Positions 36,533 through 48,599 of a stretch of DNA of 64,000 bases are shown here, one piece after another. The stretch is taken from contig NC_135245.1 of NCBI RefSeq assembly GCF_947623445.1, forward strand, positions 20,529,501-20,593,500, read 5' to 3'. The DNA comes from Clavelina lepadiformis (lineage: Eukaryota; Chordata; Ascidiacea; Aplousobranchia; Clavelinidae). Both the position numbers and the translations under genes were made by a program. The notes under the pieces are model-generated. The model ran no database searches. It was given only the letters and a program-made list of their open reading frames with translations, and was not told where the DNA came from. Numbering within the stretch: the first letter of the stretch is position 1; every line of letters begins with the position of its first letter.

Positions 36533-38368
36533 ATGTCTATAAAGTTATACATTGATATGTTGTCCCAACCGTGTCGGGCATTGGTCATATTTATGAAGAC
36601 CTGCAAGGTTCCATTCGAGGCGGTCCAAGTTGCAATCAGGAAAGGTCATTTTATTTCTATATTTCTGTCGGTTGTCACCACATCACCACACTAACTCCTT
36701 GTTTATAGATTTTCAGGTTTTTTCATAAATGTTTCAGATAAAAATAAAACTTTTGATTGGAACCAAAATTTTAGTTGGTCATACGTCACTATTTTGTTTT
36801 ATAAACTTTTACTGCAATGGCCTTTGAACAACAACTGTTCACTTTGTCTTGGGACCATCACAACATTAGCATCAGCTCCATTCCTAAACTCAGACACATG
36901 TGAATCCGACTGTCATTAAGGTCGACACGAACGAGTCCTGAATCAATTCGTATTTGCACCAAATGTTAAAATTTCATCGAAAAATTGTTTATCATGTGAT
37001 GTAATCTTTAAGCAACTGACCACAAGTAAAATTTTTTAATCTAGTTTAGCTTTGTCAGGAAAATGGATCATTTATTCCCAAAGTCGATAAACTTATAAAT
37101 AATATTGTATTTGTGTTCACCCGAATCTTCCACACTATATTCGGTGAATCTATTTGGGTCCGACCTGTCCCTTTGCCTGGTTCTCATTTTACAGTGGTTT
37201 GAATCCTTCACACTGGACAAGTTACGTGGTCAGCGAAGCTTGCAATGTAAAATACATAAAGAACGAAATCTTGACATTCCAATGCCCAGAACGCCAGTAA
37301 CTTAAAAAAGAATCAAAGTGGGTCACCAATTTCCATTATTAAGTAATAAGGTGACGGAAAAAATTCTTGCCACCCAGCCAGTAACTCAGAAAAGGTTAAA
37401 ATTGTTAAAACTTTGCATCATAATGGAATGCTTCTGCAGAGCTGATAATAATTGGAAACATAATATTATTTGCTTCAAGGTGAAAATCGAAAGGAACCTT
37501 TCTTGAAATTAAACCCACTTGGGAAGTTGCCGGTCATGATGGATGGGCAATTTGTGCTGACTGAGAGGTGACTTCATTGCTTTTGCCGCAATCAACTTAG
37601 ATTAACACCTTGCGCATAATTTACACTCTGCGTGATTTATGTCATAAAGTAAATGTTTATCCTGATAATATTGGTCAGCAGCACGGGGTGTTAACCCGTC
37701 CCCCATGTTTGTGGCCAGTGTGGCAATTTTTAGATACATCTGTCGAAAATTTTCTGTTCCTGAGAATATTTATCCATCAAGTTTGGAAGGACAAGCTAAG
37801 GTTGATGAATACTTGGAATGGCAGCATATGAACACAAGGTTTGAGTGGAAACATCGTAAGCATTGATTGTTGGTTATTTTAGCAAAATAATGCACAGGTA
37901 CAAGGCAGCCACAGTTTTCATCGGCGAACTTTTTGGTCGAGGAAATGTGGACATGGACAAAGCTGTTTCTGATATGAACCAGATGATGGATGACTTGGAA
38001 ATGATGTTTTTGAAGAATCAGGAGTTCATCAATGGTTAAATTTTTCAACTAAATTTAGAACTTATGGGTTTGCGTTTTCAGTAAATGCTGAGTTTGGATG
38101 GAAGTCTTGTGCCAGTGGTTTTGATCAAGCCCTGAGTAAATTTGCTTCATATTTTTTGCTTCCAGGTGATCAGGTGAGTTTTGCCGACATTCTTGCCGCG
38201 TGTGAAATAGTCCAGCCCATGTTCAGCGGCAGAAAAGTGTTCGACGACCGTCCAAGAATAAAAAGTTGGTTCGAACGAGTTCGGCGAGAGACGCAACCTC
38301 ATTTTGATGAAGCACATTCAATATTTTACCAGGGCCGGGAAAGGTTTCTGAGGAAAAATAAACTGTGA
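36533..38368 (+). CDS. Glutathione S-transferase, theta class (219 aa)
   Basis: Five exons: 36533-36644, 37480-37567, 37719-37838, 37898-38034, 38166-38368; phases 1,2,2,1 join perfectly to 219 aa. The N-terminal thioredoxin-like domain starts KLYIDMLSQPCRALVIFMK, the theta signature with the catalytic Ser in LSQPCRA, then FLKLNPLGKLPVMMDGQFVL and TESVAIFRYICRKFSVPENI. The helical domain contains VDEYLEWQHMNTR and the C-terminal block SFADILAACEIVQPMFSGRKVFDDRPRIKSWFERV. Theta GSTs conjugate glutathione to small electrophiles in the cytosol. It is slightly shorter than vertebrate GSTT (about 240 aa), lacking the last helix segment. Exon 3 begins at a tight ggccag acceptor that alone restores the conserved ESVAI motif, which decided the boundary. 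Confidence 0.93.
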
Positions 38369-40036
38369 TGACATCACATCAGAAATTAATTAATTCGAAT
38401 CTTAATTCGCAATCAATCCATTACGCTTTGGAGATTGTATAAATTGAACAAGGTAAGTACAAGCCGTCGTTGAAGTTGGCTTGTGGGCAGATTTCTATGG
38501 AATCGTCAGTCTGATGATGGGAAGAGCGTTCACAAGAAACCGATCAAGTGATTCCTCAATTTGTAAGAAAAACGACTTCAAATAAAGACCAAAGAATGTT
38601 ATTTCAAGGTTGTAGCAGTTAAATGAAATATTTTGGAGCCAACATGACGCCAGTATTCATGTTTTATGAGACTTAAAAATTTGCCCTGTACCAAATTGAC
38701 ATGAAGTTCTCATCAAAATAAAATTCCAATTGCTATAGAGAATTAGTCAGTTGTAATAGAGGCATAGATGCCAAAATTGCGTTAGTGGCTTCATGGAGAA
38801 TTAGCAAAGTTGGAGTTTGGTAAAACACCTGGTTCTGAATGCTTGATGTGATGCATCTTGTCTGGATGTTAATATCAGTTGTTGCGCTGGCTTCTTCCGG
38901 AGTTGGCCGTGATCGCTGCAATCATCCACCAAGAGTGAGCATAATGACGCCACAACCTGAGCTCAATGCTTAGGTTCAACGAAACATTTATTTGACATTC
39001 TATAATGCTTAGCGCGGTAACCGCTAGACGGCGTTAGGGAGTATATTCTTCAATCATAGCAAAATGTTTTGTGGAAGGCAGCATGGGGATTGGCCTACAC
39101 AGTCGCTTATCAACCCAGAGACGTCATTGGATGACGTTTTTCCAAACCGATAACTTTCAATTTAAGAGAGTAAAAATGTGCTGCTAATTATTTTTATAGC
39201 AAAGTAGAACCAAATGCGCTCTCGCAATTAATGAAAGGATAAATGGCTGAAGCCCCCGAGAAACAATACAATTGTGATGTAACCATGGAAGAAGAGCACG
39301 GTTGTCAAAAGCAGATAAGTACACATTTGTTTTAAGTTAATCCCTGAAACTAGCAACAAGTGCTGAAAGCAAAGTAGGAGACGTATAAGAGAACAAATCT
39401 GCAGACATTGAAAGGAGATTGACATATTGATCAAAGTCGAGAAATGTTTGGTAAAATAAACCATCCCAGTGATCAAATTCCCGTTTCTGTGACCAGGGAA
39501 GGGCGCAATTCTGGGCCGTTATGAGCGGGTACAGTACGATCATGGAAAAACAAGCGTCGTGCTGCTTCAATAGAATTAAACTACCAAGAAATATTCTTCT
39601 ATGACTGTGTACTTGCAAATAATAACGATAGTTTGACCCTTACGTTAGCGCATCAATAATTGAGTTCCAACTAGTTGTTTGTGTTATATCACTGGTTGTC
39701 TTTAATGAATATTAAACAACGGACTTTTTTGCATTGTGTCAAGTAATGCAGCCTACATCGCCATAACCCATACTAGCATAATCTCTTTCATTTGCTATAA
39801 TCTCTAATCGCGATCAGTTTGGTTGGTGAAGCTAAAATGGTTAAATTTTGACATAAGTAAAAGCATCAGCGTTTTAACACCACCATGATTGTTAATTAAG
39901 ATAAAAAGCAACAAGTCCGTCAAACTTTTCCCAGTTTCGCTGCAGCCTGACACGACTTTTCTTCCGACTCTAAGTAGCATTAAATAAATAGCTTCCAAAT
40001 CCACTATGTAGTTAAAGCTGACAAAGTGTTCAATGC
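38369..40036. other. Intergenic between convergent GST and GH6 genes
   Basis: No supported gene. Minus-strand open stretches at 39228-39618 overlap in two frames and show no family signature. AT-rich throughout. Confidence 0.4.
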
Positions 40037-42901
40037 TCAACCGCCGTAATTGGCAAACGGAAATGCCTGAGCCGCATCACTGTTACTGCCTTGACCTTCG
40101 CAGTCGCAGTTTGCTGGCCTTGAATTTGCTGAAATTAGCATCTGGCAAGAATCGTCACATCCAATTTTATGATTTATCAAACAAGAGTGATAAGTCCCAT
40201 AACTGTAAAGTCGTCCATCAGATTCCCCTGGAGCTTTTATCCACAAGTTGGCGTCGTGAGCTGTCGTAAATGACTTTTGTGACATGCATCGACGCAAATG
40301 TGACTTGAAGCCACGCATGTGTTCTGTGGCTTCTTGCACACTTCGAATTGTCACTTGACTGTTCTCGTTATTCGACTCGCTATTGGAGCTAGCAGGGGTG
40401 ATGTGGTGTTGGGTCGGCCTGGGGTTCACTTGGTTGTTGTTACTCTGCTGGTTGCCGTTGTTGTTGTTCCCTTGATTGTTGATCCGATTGTTATAACTTT
40501 CTACGTCATAATTTTGGTCACTTGGGTTTAGTCGGTTGTTGTTACCATGGTTACGATTTGTGCCTGCCGAAGCTCGATCAGGTGCGTTTGTGTTGCCGCT
40601 AGATGATGACGAAGAGTAGGAAGACCCCGGTTGACGGATCCATCTTCGGTACCGGGGTGAAAGAGGTTTGTGGTTGCGGCCCCACGACCAGCCGGGGTCC
40701 TGACCCTGTCGAGGAGGAGAATATTTGGTTTAAATTGTACCAACCTCAACGGCACGAGCATTCATGACATCGACCTCTTTCATATTGGGGGGGTCGAAGA
40801 GGCAGGTTCTGATCCTGCTGAGAGCTTGCATCGAGAAGTCGCCTCCGTTCCTGCTCGTGTCCACGATGTAATGGAGTCCAGTTCGACAATAAATCCTTCG
40901 CGCGTACACTTCGTTGAACGTTCGGTTCACGTAATGCATCGTGTTTATTGAAAAACCTGTGAACAATGCTAAAGTTGAATAACCTATGATGTCACAATAA
41001 TTTATTAGGTGTGGATTGTTTTGTCATCTGCCGCTCAGCTTTGTCGCCTAAGGCGGGATCTGCATATTTGGCGACCACACAGGCGCTTTTGTGGATTTTA
41101 CTCGCAAAATTTGGATGAAGTCCAGCGTATTTGGATGTTGGCTCTTGTATTACGTCATAAAGTTACGTTATTTAGTCACAATTGCTACAACCTCTTAAAA
41201 TACGAGGGGAACGTCCAATACTGTCAACAATTTGCAAATGGTTTGTAATTATCTCGTAACAAAGCGGATTGTTAGGTTTAATGAACATTGCTTGAATACC
41301 TTGCTTGGGGCTATAGCAGTGGTTAAGTGGCGACGAAATGAGCCGAGGAACTTCTGGTAATCATCAACATCTGAATATTCTTTTGGTTTTTTGTCAGTTT
41401 TTATTTGCGACACATGGGTTTTGTTTATGTCGCCACAATTCAAATTATTTTCCACAATTGTCTAGCTTTCTTGTGACTTGTATTATGCGATCCAGTGAAA
41501 TTTTGGTTGAACATTGAATTATGAATTCAAAGAGGAAGAAAGCAAAGTTTCGTCACACTTGACATTGTTCACGTACAAATAACATAGTATGCTCGGCTGA
41601 CGTATGACTCCGTTTTAAATAGCGATCTCTTCCTACCATAGACATCCCTAATTAATTTTTAAAAACTATAGCAGATAAATTTACTTAGATGTGAAACCTC
41701 ATATCTGGAAATGTTGGCGACATTAACGAAGTCAAACAACCGAAGAACAAACGCGATGTCGGAGTTGCGCCAAACACGATCTTGTTCTTAATATTTCCAT
41801 GAAGTAGTTTGGAATAAATTTTTAGTTTTTGCGAAATATTTTCTACTGACCTCTGATCCCATTCACACGTAACAAAGCGGTTGAAACAAATTCAAGGTTG
41901 TTCATATTCTTGCTGAGAAAATCGGCATTTCCTGCATCGATGTAGACCCAGGATCTCGGCAGCCGACTTTATAGAAAGAAAAAGGAAATTTAGATGATTG
42001 AAGAAAAAATCTACGTTGATGTCTGCTCAGTTCACAGCTTAGACCAGGGATGTCCAACCTTTTATTATAGTGGGCCGCATTGTCACTTGAAATAATTGAA
42101 TGGGCCGCAAAACCTATTAAATTTCAAGAAAAATGGGTACATGAAGTACATACTTTTGGAGTGAAAATGACTAGCGGGCCGCACAAAAATCTCAGGCGGG
42201 CCGCACTGTGGCCCGCGGGCCGCAGGTTGGACATCCCTGGCTTAGACCAAGATAGCTCACTTGACTACCCGCTGCGCCCTCTCGAGGAATTCCTCCTCGT
42301 ACTTGGCGTTCATCCACCGGTACTGCTGGTTGTCGGAGTCGGTCGTGTACATGAGCAGGTCTGGCTCAAGCACGACCAGGCACGGGACAGAGCTCAGCGC
42401 GCGCGTGAACCTGCTCAAGCTTTTGTCGTAATCCTGCCAGGTTAGGTGGGGAGGAGTGGGCTTGTAATACTCCCAATTCCGGTCTTGCTCGTTCAAGTTC
42501 AAACCTTGACTCGGCCGCATCTTCATCACCACAACAGGGACTTTCCCTTGCCGAGCCTGTTTCTTGATTCCGTTCAAGGAATTTTGATCATTGACGTCGT
42601 TCCCGGTCAACCAATAAGCGTTGCGCTTTATTCTCTTTCCGGTCCGACTCGAAATCGTCTCGCGAGTCGCGATGGAGCTCTTTAGCAAGTCGCCAGGATA
42701 ATCGTCCCCCTTCGCTGGGTTTCGATCCCTGTTCGATGAGGATGGTGACGTCAAAGAGTTGGTGGTATTTGTTTCTTCCAATTCTTCTGCGATATTTTTC
42801 TCTTCACTTCTACTGGGGAGATAAATGGCAAGAAAAATTGCGGCTCCCATTATGACGACGATAACGGAAAAAAGAATCCAAAAAGCCTTTTTTGTCATCA
42901 T
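40037..42901 (-). CDS. Membrane-anchored glycosyl hydrolase family 6 (cellulase-like) protein
   Basis: Exons: 42901-42261, 41966-41851, 41780-41698, 41461-41300, 41252-41192, 40956-40745, 40705-40037; phases join to 647 aa. The 61-nt exon is inferred mainly because it restores phase. Residues about 7-28 (FWILFSVIVVIMGAAIFLAI) are a signal anchor, so a type II membrane protein with an extracellular or luminal domain. GH6 landmarks: VPVVVMKMRPS (121-131), LVVLEPDLLMY with D181 equal to the catalytic acid of fungal Cel6A, WVYIDAGNADFL, YIVDTSRNG (384-392), and LWIKAPGESDG with D588. The RDC part of the usual DRDC loop is missing. A low-complexity Ser/Asn/Gln insert of about 95 residues (about 453-545) splits the last third. 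Tunicate GH6 genes are believed to come from bacteria, like the cellulose synthase-GH6 fusion. Here there is no synthase domain. Confidence 0.85.
42045..42239. mobile_element. hAT-type MITE, family F, inside GH6 intron 1 (195 bp)
   Basis: Near-perfect inverted ends CAGGGATGTCCAACCT and AGGTTGGACATCCCTG, GC-rich inside (gggccgc motifs), with perfect 8-bp duplication gcttagac (42037-42044 and 42240-42247). It lies 21 bp from the splice donor of GH6 exon 1. Confidence 0.93.
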
Positions 42902-43029
42902 CTTTTCAATAGTTTTGGTAAGAAAATTTGTTGCTTAAAATCTTTTCCTAAAATCTATGAAATGAAACAAATCAAAATATCTCCTATTAAAAAGTTTGTC
43001 TTGTTTTAACCTGACTTACGCCAACTTGC

Positions 43030-43588
43030 TTAGCTCATAATAAGCGGCTTTGATACGTCATAATTGCCACAAATCTGAAACGCGCGGTCTCTATAGACTT
43101 GATGAAACCTGTTCGCTCTAAAAAAACACAATTTCCTGCAAAACTTGAAAGTCACAGAAGTTGCGACAAAGCTGACCTGGTATAGTTCGTGGAATCTCCT
43201 CCGTCTGTTCCAGGTGAAATTAAATCTACTTCCTCCCCTTCAATGAACTCGCTAATTTCTGTTGTAAACTACAAAGGAAACATCGCGATTTAGTGTGACG
43301 TCATAATCAAGTCAACTACCAGCGCATAGATGTAATAATCCGTGCTTGCCTCATCGCCGCTCGAATTATTTGATTTATAAACAGCGAAGTTTGCTTCAAG
43401 GCCAGAGGCGTTTTGGCCCGAATAGAATTTTAACGAAATTCATCTCAAAGATTTAATTATAACTCTTGCCTTAATTTTTGAAACTTCACCGAAAACCTCT
43501 CCAAGCTTTCAGTAACAATATAAACGCGCCGACCTTCACGCGATGCGATTTCCTGCCTGCAACGAACATTCTTAGACTCAGTAATCAT
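43030..43588 (-). CDS. Candidate small gene, 98 aa, unknown
   Basis: Three exons fit with GT/AG and phase: 43588-43490 (ATG, donor gtgaag), 43268-43177 (acceptor tttgtag, donor gtcagc) and 43135-43030 (acceptor tttgcag, stop). The middle exon reads FTTEISEFIEGEEVDLISPG, an acidic segment; the last is basic (FRANRFHQVYRDRAFQ). I recognise no domain. It lies just upstream of the GH6 gene on the same strand. It could be a small gene, part of a larger gene extending upstream, or chance. Only expression data or conservation would settle it. Confidence 0.35.
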
Positions 43589-44716
43589 GTTGACATAATC
43601 GCGGTTTTCTATCACGTGATCAAGTTATAGTAGTAGGTGAAATTTGCGGGCCTGTGTATCTTCTGCAATGATTAGATAAAGATGTTGCATTAAAAATGAA
43701 ATGAACATCTAAACATCACAAGAAATATACACGCCTTGGCAGATCATCAAAATTCCCCCGCTTCCGATTTTAACCTTTCTACATCGAATTCCCAGCAGAG
43801 AGACGAGTGAGGAAATTTTACTTCGATGAATTGCGCCAAGATATATTTTAAGCTTTTCCGTTGTTACGTCGTAATATATATTATTACAACGCAACTTCTA
43901 AAATATGAAAGTTTTTCCTTTTTCGTTCTCACGCTTACAAAATGATCCAATGTTCATTTTATGACGCCATAATTACTCTAATGTAGATAGAACTGGGGTT
44001 ACGAGTTTGTTTATGAGTGACGTAAAGAAGACACGTATGCTCGAGTTGACCTGGGGCGGTGTTTGAGCCAATATTTTGATTTGAGTTTGAAGAAAACCGC
44101 AAAACAGAATTTTTGTCGCGATTTTCCAAAAATATAATTCTTTTTTCTGAGCTAGGCTTTACATTACAGGCCAATGACGATATTATTACGTCATTGGCGA
44201 TATTATTCCGTGATTTGAAGTTAAACCAAAACAAATTACGTCAAATTTTTTTAAGCCAGTGGTATGATCATTTTGCTCTTTAGCGCCTCTATAATATATA
44301 GCCTAAAACAATGGCACTTAGTTTGGCGAAAATTGTGATACTTGCTTGAACACACGGACTACTATACCCTTGTTGTAGTCTACTTGCCTATGATAAAAGT
44401 AATTTCATCAAATAGCAACATAGACATCATAACGCTACTTCACTCAGTGAAGGCGTAAAAAGTTCTCTTGTCATTTTCCTCCAATCGTTATTTTAAACGT
44501 GCGCTTAATCACCTTATTAAATAACAGGAAATCATTGTGATGGAGGAGTTGTCACAAAGACAACCTGCGCATCAAACTATGGAGCTTGATGCAGTAATGC
44601 AACGTATGATTATATTTACTAGTTCTCTTGTAACAAGCGGGTCTTATGATGGAGAATCTAAGTGGTCTTGCAAGTCACTGCTTTAATTGGAAGTTATTTG
44701 AAGTAAAGTTAATAAG
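43589..44716. other. Intergenic upstream of the lectin-like receptor
   Basis: No supported gene; several small ORFs without family signature. A direct repeat of attattacgtcattggcgat-type sequence occurs near 44177-44210. Confidence 0.4.
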
Positions 44717-46235
44717 ATGGAGGCTCGAATCACAGCTTTTTTCGTCTTTTTCTCTCTTTGTTTGGGTCAAGGTGCGTAAAAGATGCTTTGGTTATTTTTG
44801 ACGTAAATAGACAATAATGAAACCATTGCAATTCTGCATTCAACGCTTTTTCTTTTCTAGACGCAAAATTTGAGTACAATGGATTGGAATATTTGTTCTA
44901 TCACCGCGTGCTCAATCAAAAACTTGCCCAGTCATTCTGCCAAGAGATTGGCGGAAACTTGATCGTAGTAAACAACGCAACAACGCAGAGGTTTGTGACG
45001 CAACAAATAAAAGAGTTGGTTCAGAACCGGTCTTTCTACATCTTGGGGTTCGATGGTTATTGGACTAGCGGAAAACAGACAGGTTTGAATAGGACCTGGT
45101 ACTGGCCGGATGGTACCGAGGTACCGGTAAAAGATCCGTCATACCGGTTCATGAATTGGTACAAAGACGAACCGGAAGCCCGGCAGTTGTTCAAAGGCTC
45201 AGCAAACTGCTTGTTGATCGGCGCTTGGAGAAGGAGTTCTCCCGACGTTATTGGAAGGTGGTTCAGCAGAAACTGCAACTCGCTCGGGTACCCGCTGTGC
45301 GAGACGTGTGAGTGGTTGCCTCCTGTGACGACATAAAAGTCTCTGATGATGTTGCTCGAAAGATGAAGCTTATTCACTGGACTGGATTAAGCTTTGATTT
45401 TGTTTCAGCAAGAGAGTTGGGATCTGAATCTGACTTTCCATCCATCTGGACTCGCCGGGAGCTACTACTTGCAATCGCTGGAGGAGTCCTATTATTTCTA
45501 GTTCTTCTACTCGTCGTTGTTACCTGTTTCTTCCGTCGGAGGTAATTATGACGTCATACAATACGGTAGTCAAAGATGTAGCGCCGTGGCGTCTCCAAAA
45601 GACGAAAACCTTGGTTTAAAATAAGTCCTATAAATACTTTTCTTTTAATCTGTCAAATCTCATCTTATTCGGTTTTATCAGGGCGAAGTTAAGTCGAAGA
45701 AGAAACAACATTTTTGCCGAGAATGACGAGAGAGTCGAAGAAAACAATTACATCACACCTCCAATGACGTGCCATGCAATTGGTGAGCTTTCAGACAGAG
45801 GTAGCCGGAGTGGGCATTTTATACTCTTGCTCCGATGAAATCCGGTTTCTGTTGTTACTTCAGAAAATATTGACAGTTAACAATCCAACCCTCACTTTAA
45901 CCCGCAAAATAAAGAATTGCATGAAACCATTCCATCAATAAGAGTTAGAAGGTGGTTTTGCTGTAAAATTACCAAGCGTCCATGCCCAGATTTTCAACTC
46001 CGGCGTCACCTCTGTATGCGGTGCGTGAAATGTTTTATGATGTCATAAGGATCCATGTGTTTTGGTAGAAGAGGAACAATACACGTCGATGGATGGCGCA
46101 AGTGAGCCGATTTATCTTGAACTTGATGACGTCACAATAACAAAAAGGATAGAAGGTCAAGTTTACGAAAACACCCGAACGTCACAAAACGCTAAAAAAT
46201 CTCCAGATATTGCGCCAACCGAAGTGAACAAATGA
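44717..46235 (+). CDS. Transmembrane C-type-lectin-like receptor with tyrosine-motif tail (300 aa)
   Basis: Five exons: 44717-44771, 44861-45307, 45409-45541, 45682-45782, 46069-46235. Residues 1-18 (MEARITAFFVFFSLCLGQ) are a signal peptide. Residues 19-167 are a C-type lectin fold: FCQEIGGNLIVVNNATTQRF, NRTWYWPDGTEV, FMNWYKDEPEAR, NCLLIGAW, RWFSRNCNSLGYPLCE. The usual sugar/Ca motifs EPN and WND read EPE and WFS, so classical Ca-dependent sugar binding is doubtful. N-glycosylation sites at NAT, NRS and NRT. TM at about 186-209. The tail has tyrosines at 235 (NNYITPP), 250 (YTSM, PI3K-type YxxM), 261 (YLEL) and 278 (VYENT, Grb2-type YxN). Y250 and Y261 have ITAM-like spacing with Met in the first motif. 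Likely a signalling surface receptor; ligand and cell type unknown. Confidence 0.85.
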
Positions 46236-48590
46236 AAGTATGGGGCTAAAAGAAAAATGCGCTGTTATTTGCAAATATGACGTAACTATAAATGAGGAAC
46301 ATCGCTTCGTCATCATGCTGTGGTAGGGCAAAAAGTTGTGCGCGACATGCGTCGGCGGAAACGCGACTTGAGTGCGCCATGACCAGAGGCGAGCAGTACC
46401 GCGCTGCTATTGTGGAGCGATCGGGCTCGGCTGCCACAGATAATATCCAAAGAGATGTAACCCCCTGACACCTGGCTAGTTATTAACAATGGCCGAGTAT
46501 GTACACTAATAAGCTTCACAGACTTTTCCTTTGTGGCGTCTTCCCAAAGTGGCAGCGGCGTGACCATATAATAGTCTAGCACCAAATGTACCGACAACTG
46601 TACCAAATTTTTCTCCCCAACTAGGCTGCTTGTTTTTCAATAATTGTCGTCGCTTTCGACACGCGGTACTTTTACAGCAATTATTGCGTAGAATTTGAGA
46701 AGTTTATTTTGAAAACTTAATTTTAGTCAAACCTTGATGCCAACTTTTGGCGCTTTATGTCCGCTTAATCAACAAACGTTTAATAAAGTCGCAAAGGGTG
46801 AGATCAACTATTTTTGACCTTAGGTAACCGGCAACTGGGCTTTATAATAAAAATGTACATGCAATTGAATCCTTTACACAACACTACCGCCAAAGATTAC
46901 CGAAATACAGTTTTGAAATAGTACCGGATACCGGGACCGTCGGTTCATTTTTTGCCAAGTACCGGTACCGATGATCTTTTCAAAGTACCCACTGCCCACC
47001 TCGGGTTATAACAAAGTTAGGTCAGGGCCAGGCAATGAATTATAGCTAGGTGGGATCAGCTTTGAAACTTTTTCCCAAATTGCGATCAACTGCTGCTAAA
47101 TCTAAGAAAATTGTGTTTTCTGCGCTCCGTAATGGAGAATCCAATGTAATGTTAAGCTTCTAAACCACAAGTAAAGTTGAACTATCGCTTCGCAGCGTAT
47201 AATGAAACAAACTTGACTGCTTTTGCGTCAACTAACGTTTATCACTTTAAAGTCAATGAAGTGTCAAACTAGGATTTTATCCGGCGAGAGAGGTGAGAGA
47301 GATCAGATGAATTTGTGATTTTCAGTTGTAAACGTTCAGCTTTAAAGCAGAAAAAGTTAAATGTTTTTTATGGTCATAAGACAATTTCAAAAATACCCAA
47401 AATCATTGAAAGTGTATAGGTCTGACTGGTTTTATGAAAACCTAAAATGATAATTTAATGAGATTTTTTGTTAACAGACACTTTCCATGTTACGAGTCAT
47501 CTTGTTTGCGGTTGCAAGATTTTTCGATCGTCTGTCCAGCCTGATTGACAACAGAAATTCGGATCTAGTACACAAGCTCACAACCACAGGGTGCTTCTGT
47601 GTTTTAGACCCCAGTTACTAAAACTGTGACGTCATCTGGTTGTGCACTTGTGTACTAGAAATTCTCCGCCCACCTTTTAGTCCAATTTGCAACGATGATT
47701 ACTGGAAGTTGTCTGAGAGTGAACGGTGGTCGAGCACTGACTGGACAATAAAATAATGATTATCCCGCGCAAACTAACTTATTATATTCAGACTAACACC
47801 TCGTTCATTGAAGTAAATGATGAAAGTATTCCCAGAAAGCATAGACTTGTAATTTTTTGACCGTTTGAGAATTGAAGTCCAATTGAAGGCGAATTATGAG
47901 CAATGGACCTTATTAGGGACCGGGCCTTATTAGGCACATGTACCTTATTCGGTTTCGTCAGTTATATTTCAAAGTTATTTGCGAAACAACCTTTTGCGTG
48001 CTCGGAGGTTGGTCTGTTTTCTCGATGCTCCGCCTACTCCCCTTTTATAGATGTTAATGAGCAGTTGTCTTGCTATCGATGGCAGCTTGGAGCGCTTTTA
48101 AGTTTTCTCTGCTCTTGTTATTTTCTGCGGCTTTAGGCAGACAACAACTTGTCCTGTTTTATCGAGCTGAGGATACATAGACATAAAATTGATTGACAGT
48201 CAAGATAGGTTCAGACAAACTCAGCCTACAGGCTTGTTAATTTAAGCAGACGTCGGCCACATCAGTGAAAACTGGCAGGATGGGTGTCTAGTTAGCGAAA
48301 GATTCTGCTAACCCAAGCAGTTAAGCTAGCGATCAGTCAACTTTTAGATCAACGTCGCTTAAGAGGATGGGTGGGATATGTTTTGTATGGTGACCATCTA
48401 GTGGACGGCTAAAATTTTCTATCACTAAATGGCGCCATAAAAAGTTTTACCAAGTTTTTCATTGTTTTACCTGCACGCCAGCTGGCAAATTTTATCCAAA
48501 TCGGCTATACACCGGGATTTATTTTAGTTTGATTTTCAAATATATATCTTTCAAAAAATATCCAAATACAAAACAATGATGACGGTGCCA
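46236..48590. other. Long intergenic region
   Basis: No supported gene. A GC-richer patch at about 46280-46610 and an accgg-rich patch at about 46915-46990 may be old repeats, but their ends are not clear. A 77-codon plus ORF at 47903-48136 has no recognisable similarity. Confidence 0.4.
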
Positions 48591-48599
48591 GTTGCAACC

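Noticed and set aside
39228-39618. Two overlapping minus-strand ORFs of 82 and 93 codons
   Set aside because: No signature, AT-rich codon use, no splice-linked neighbours.
42080-42685. Plus-strand ORFs of 121 and 79 codons
   Set aside because: Antisense to exon 1 of the GH6 gene and running into the MITE; the minus frame has the GH6 motifs.
47903-48136. 77-codon plus-strand ORF with hydrophobic stretches
   Set aside because: No start context, splice partner or family similarity; consistent with chance in AT-rich DNA.
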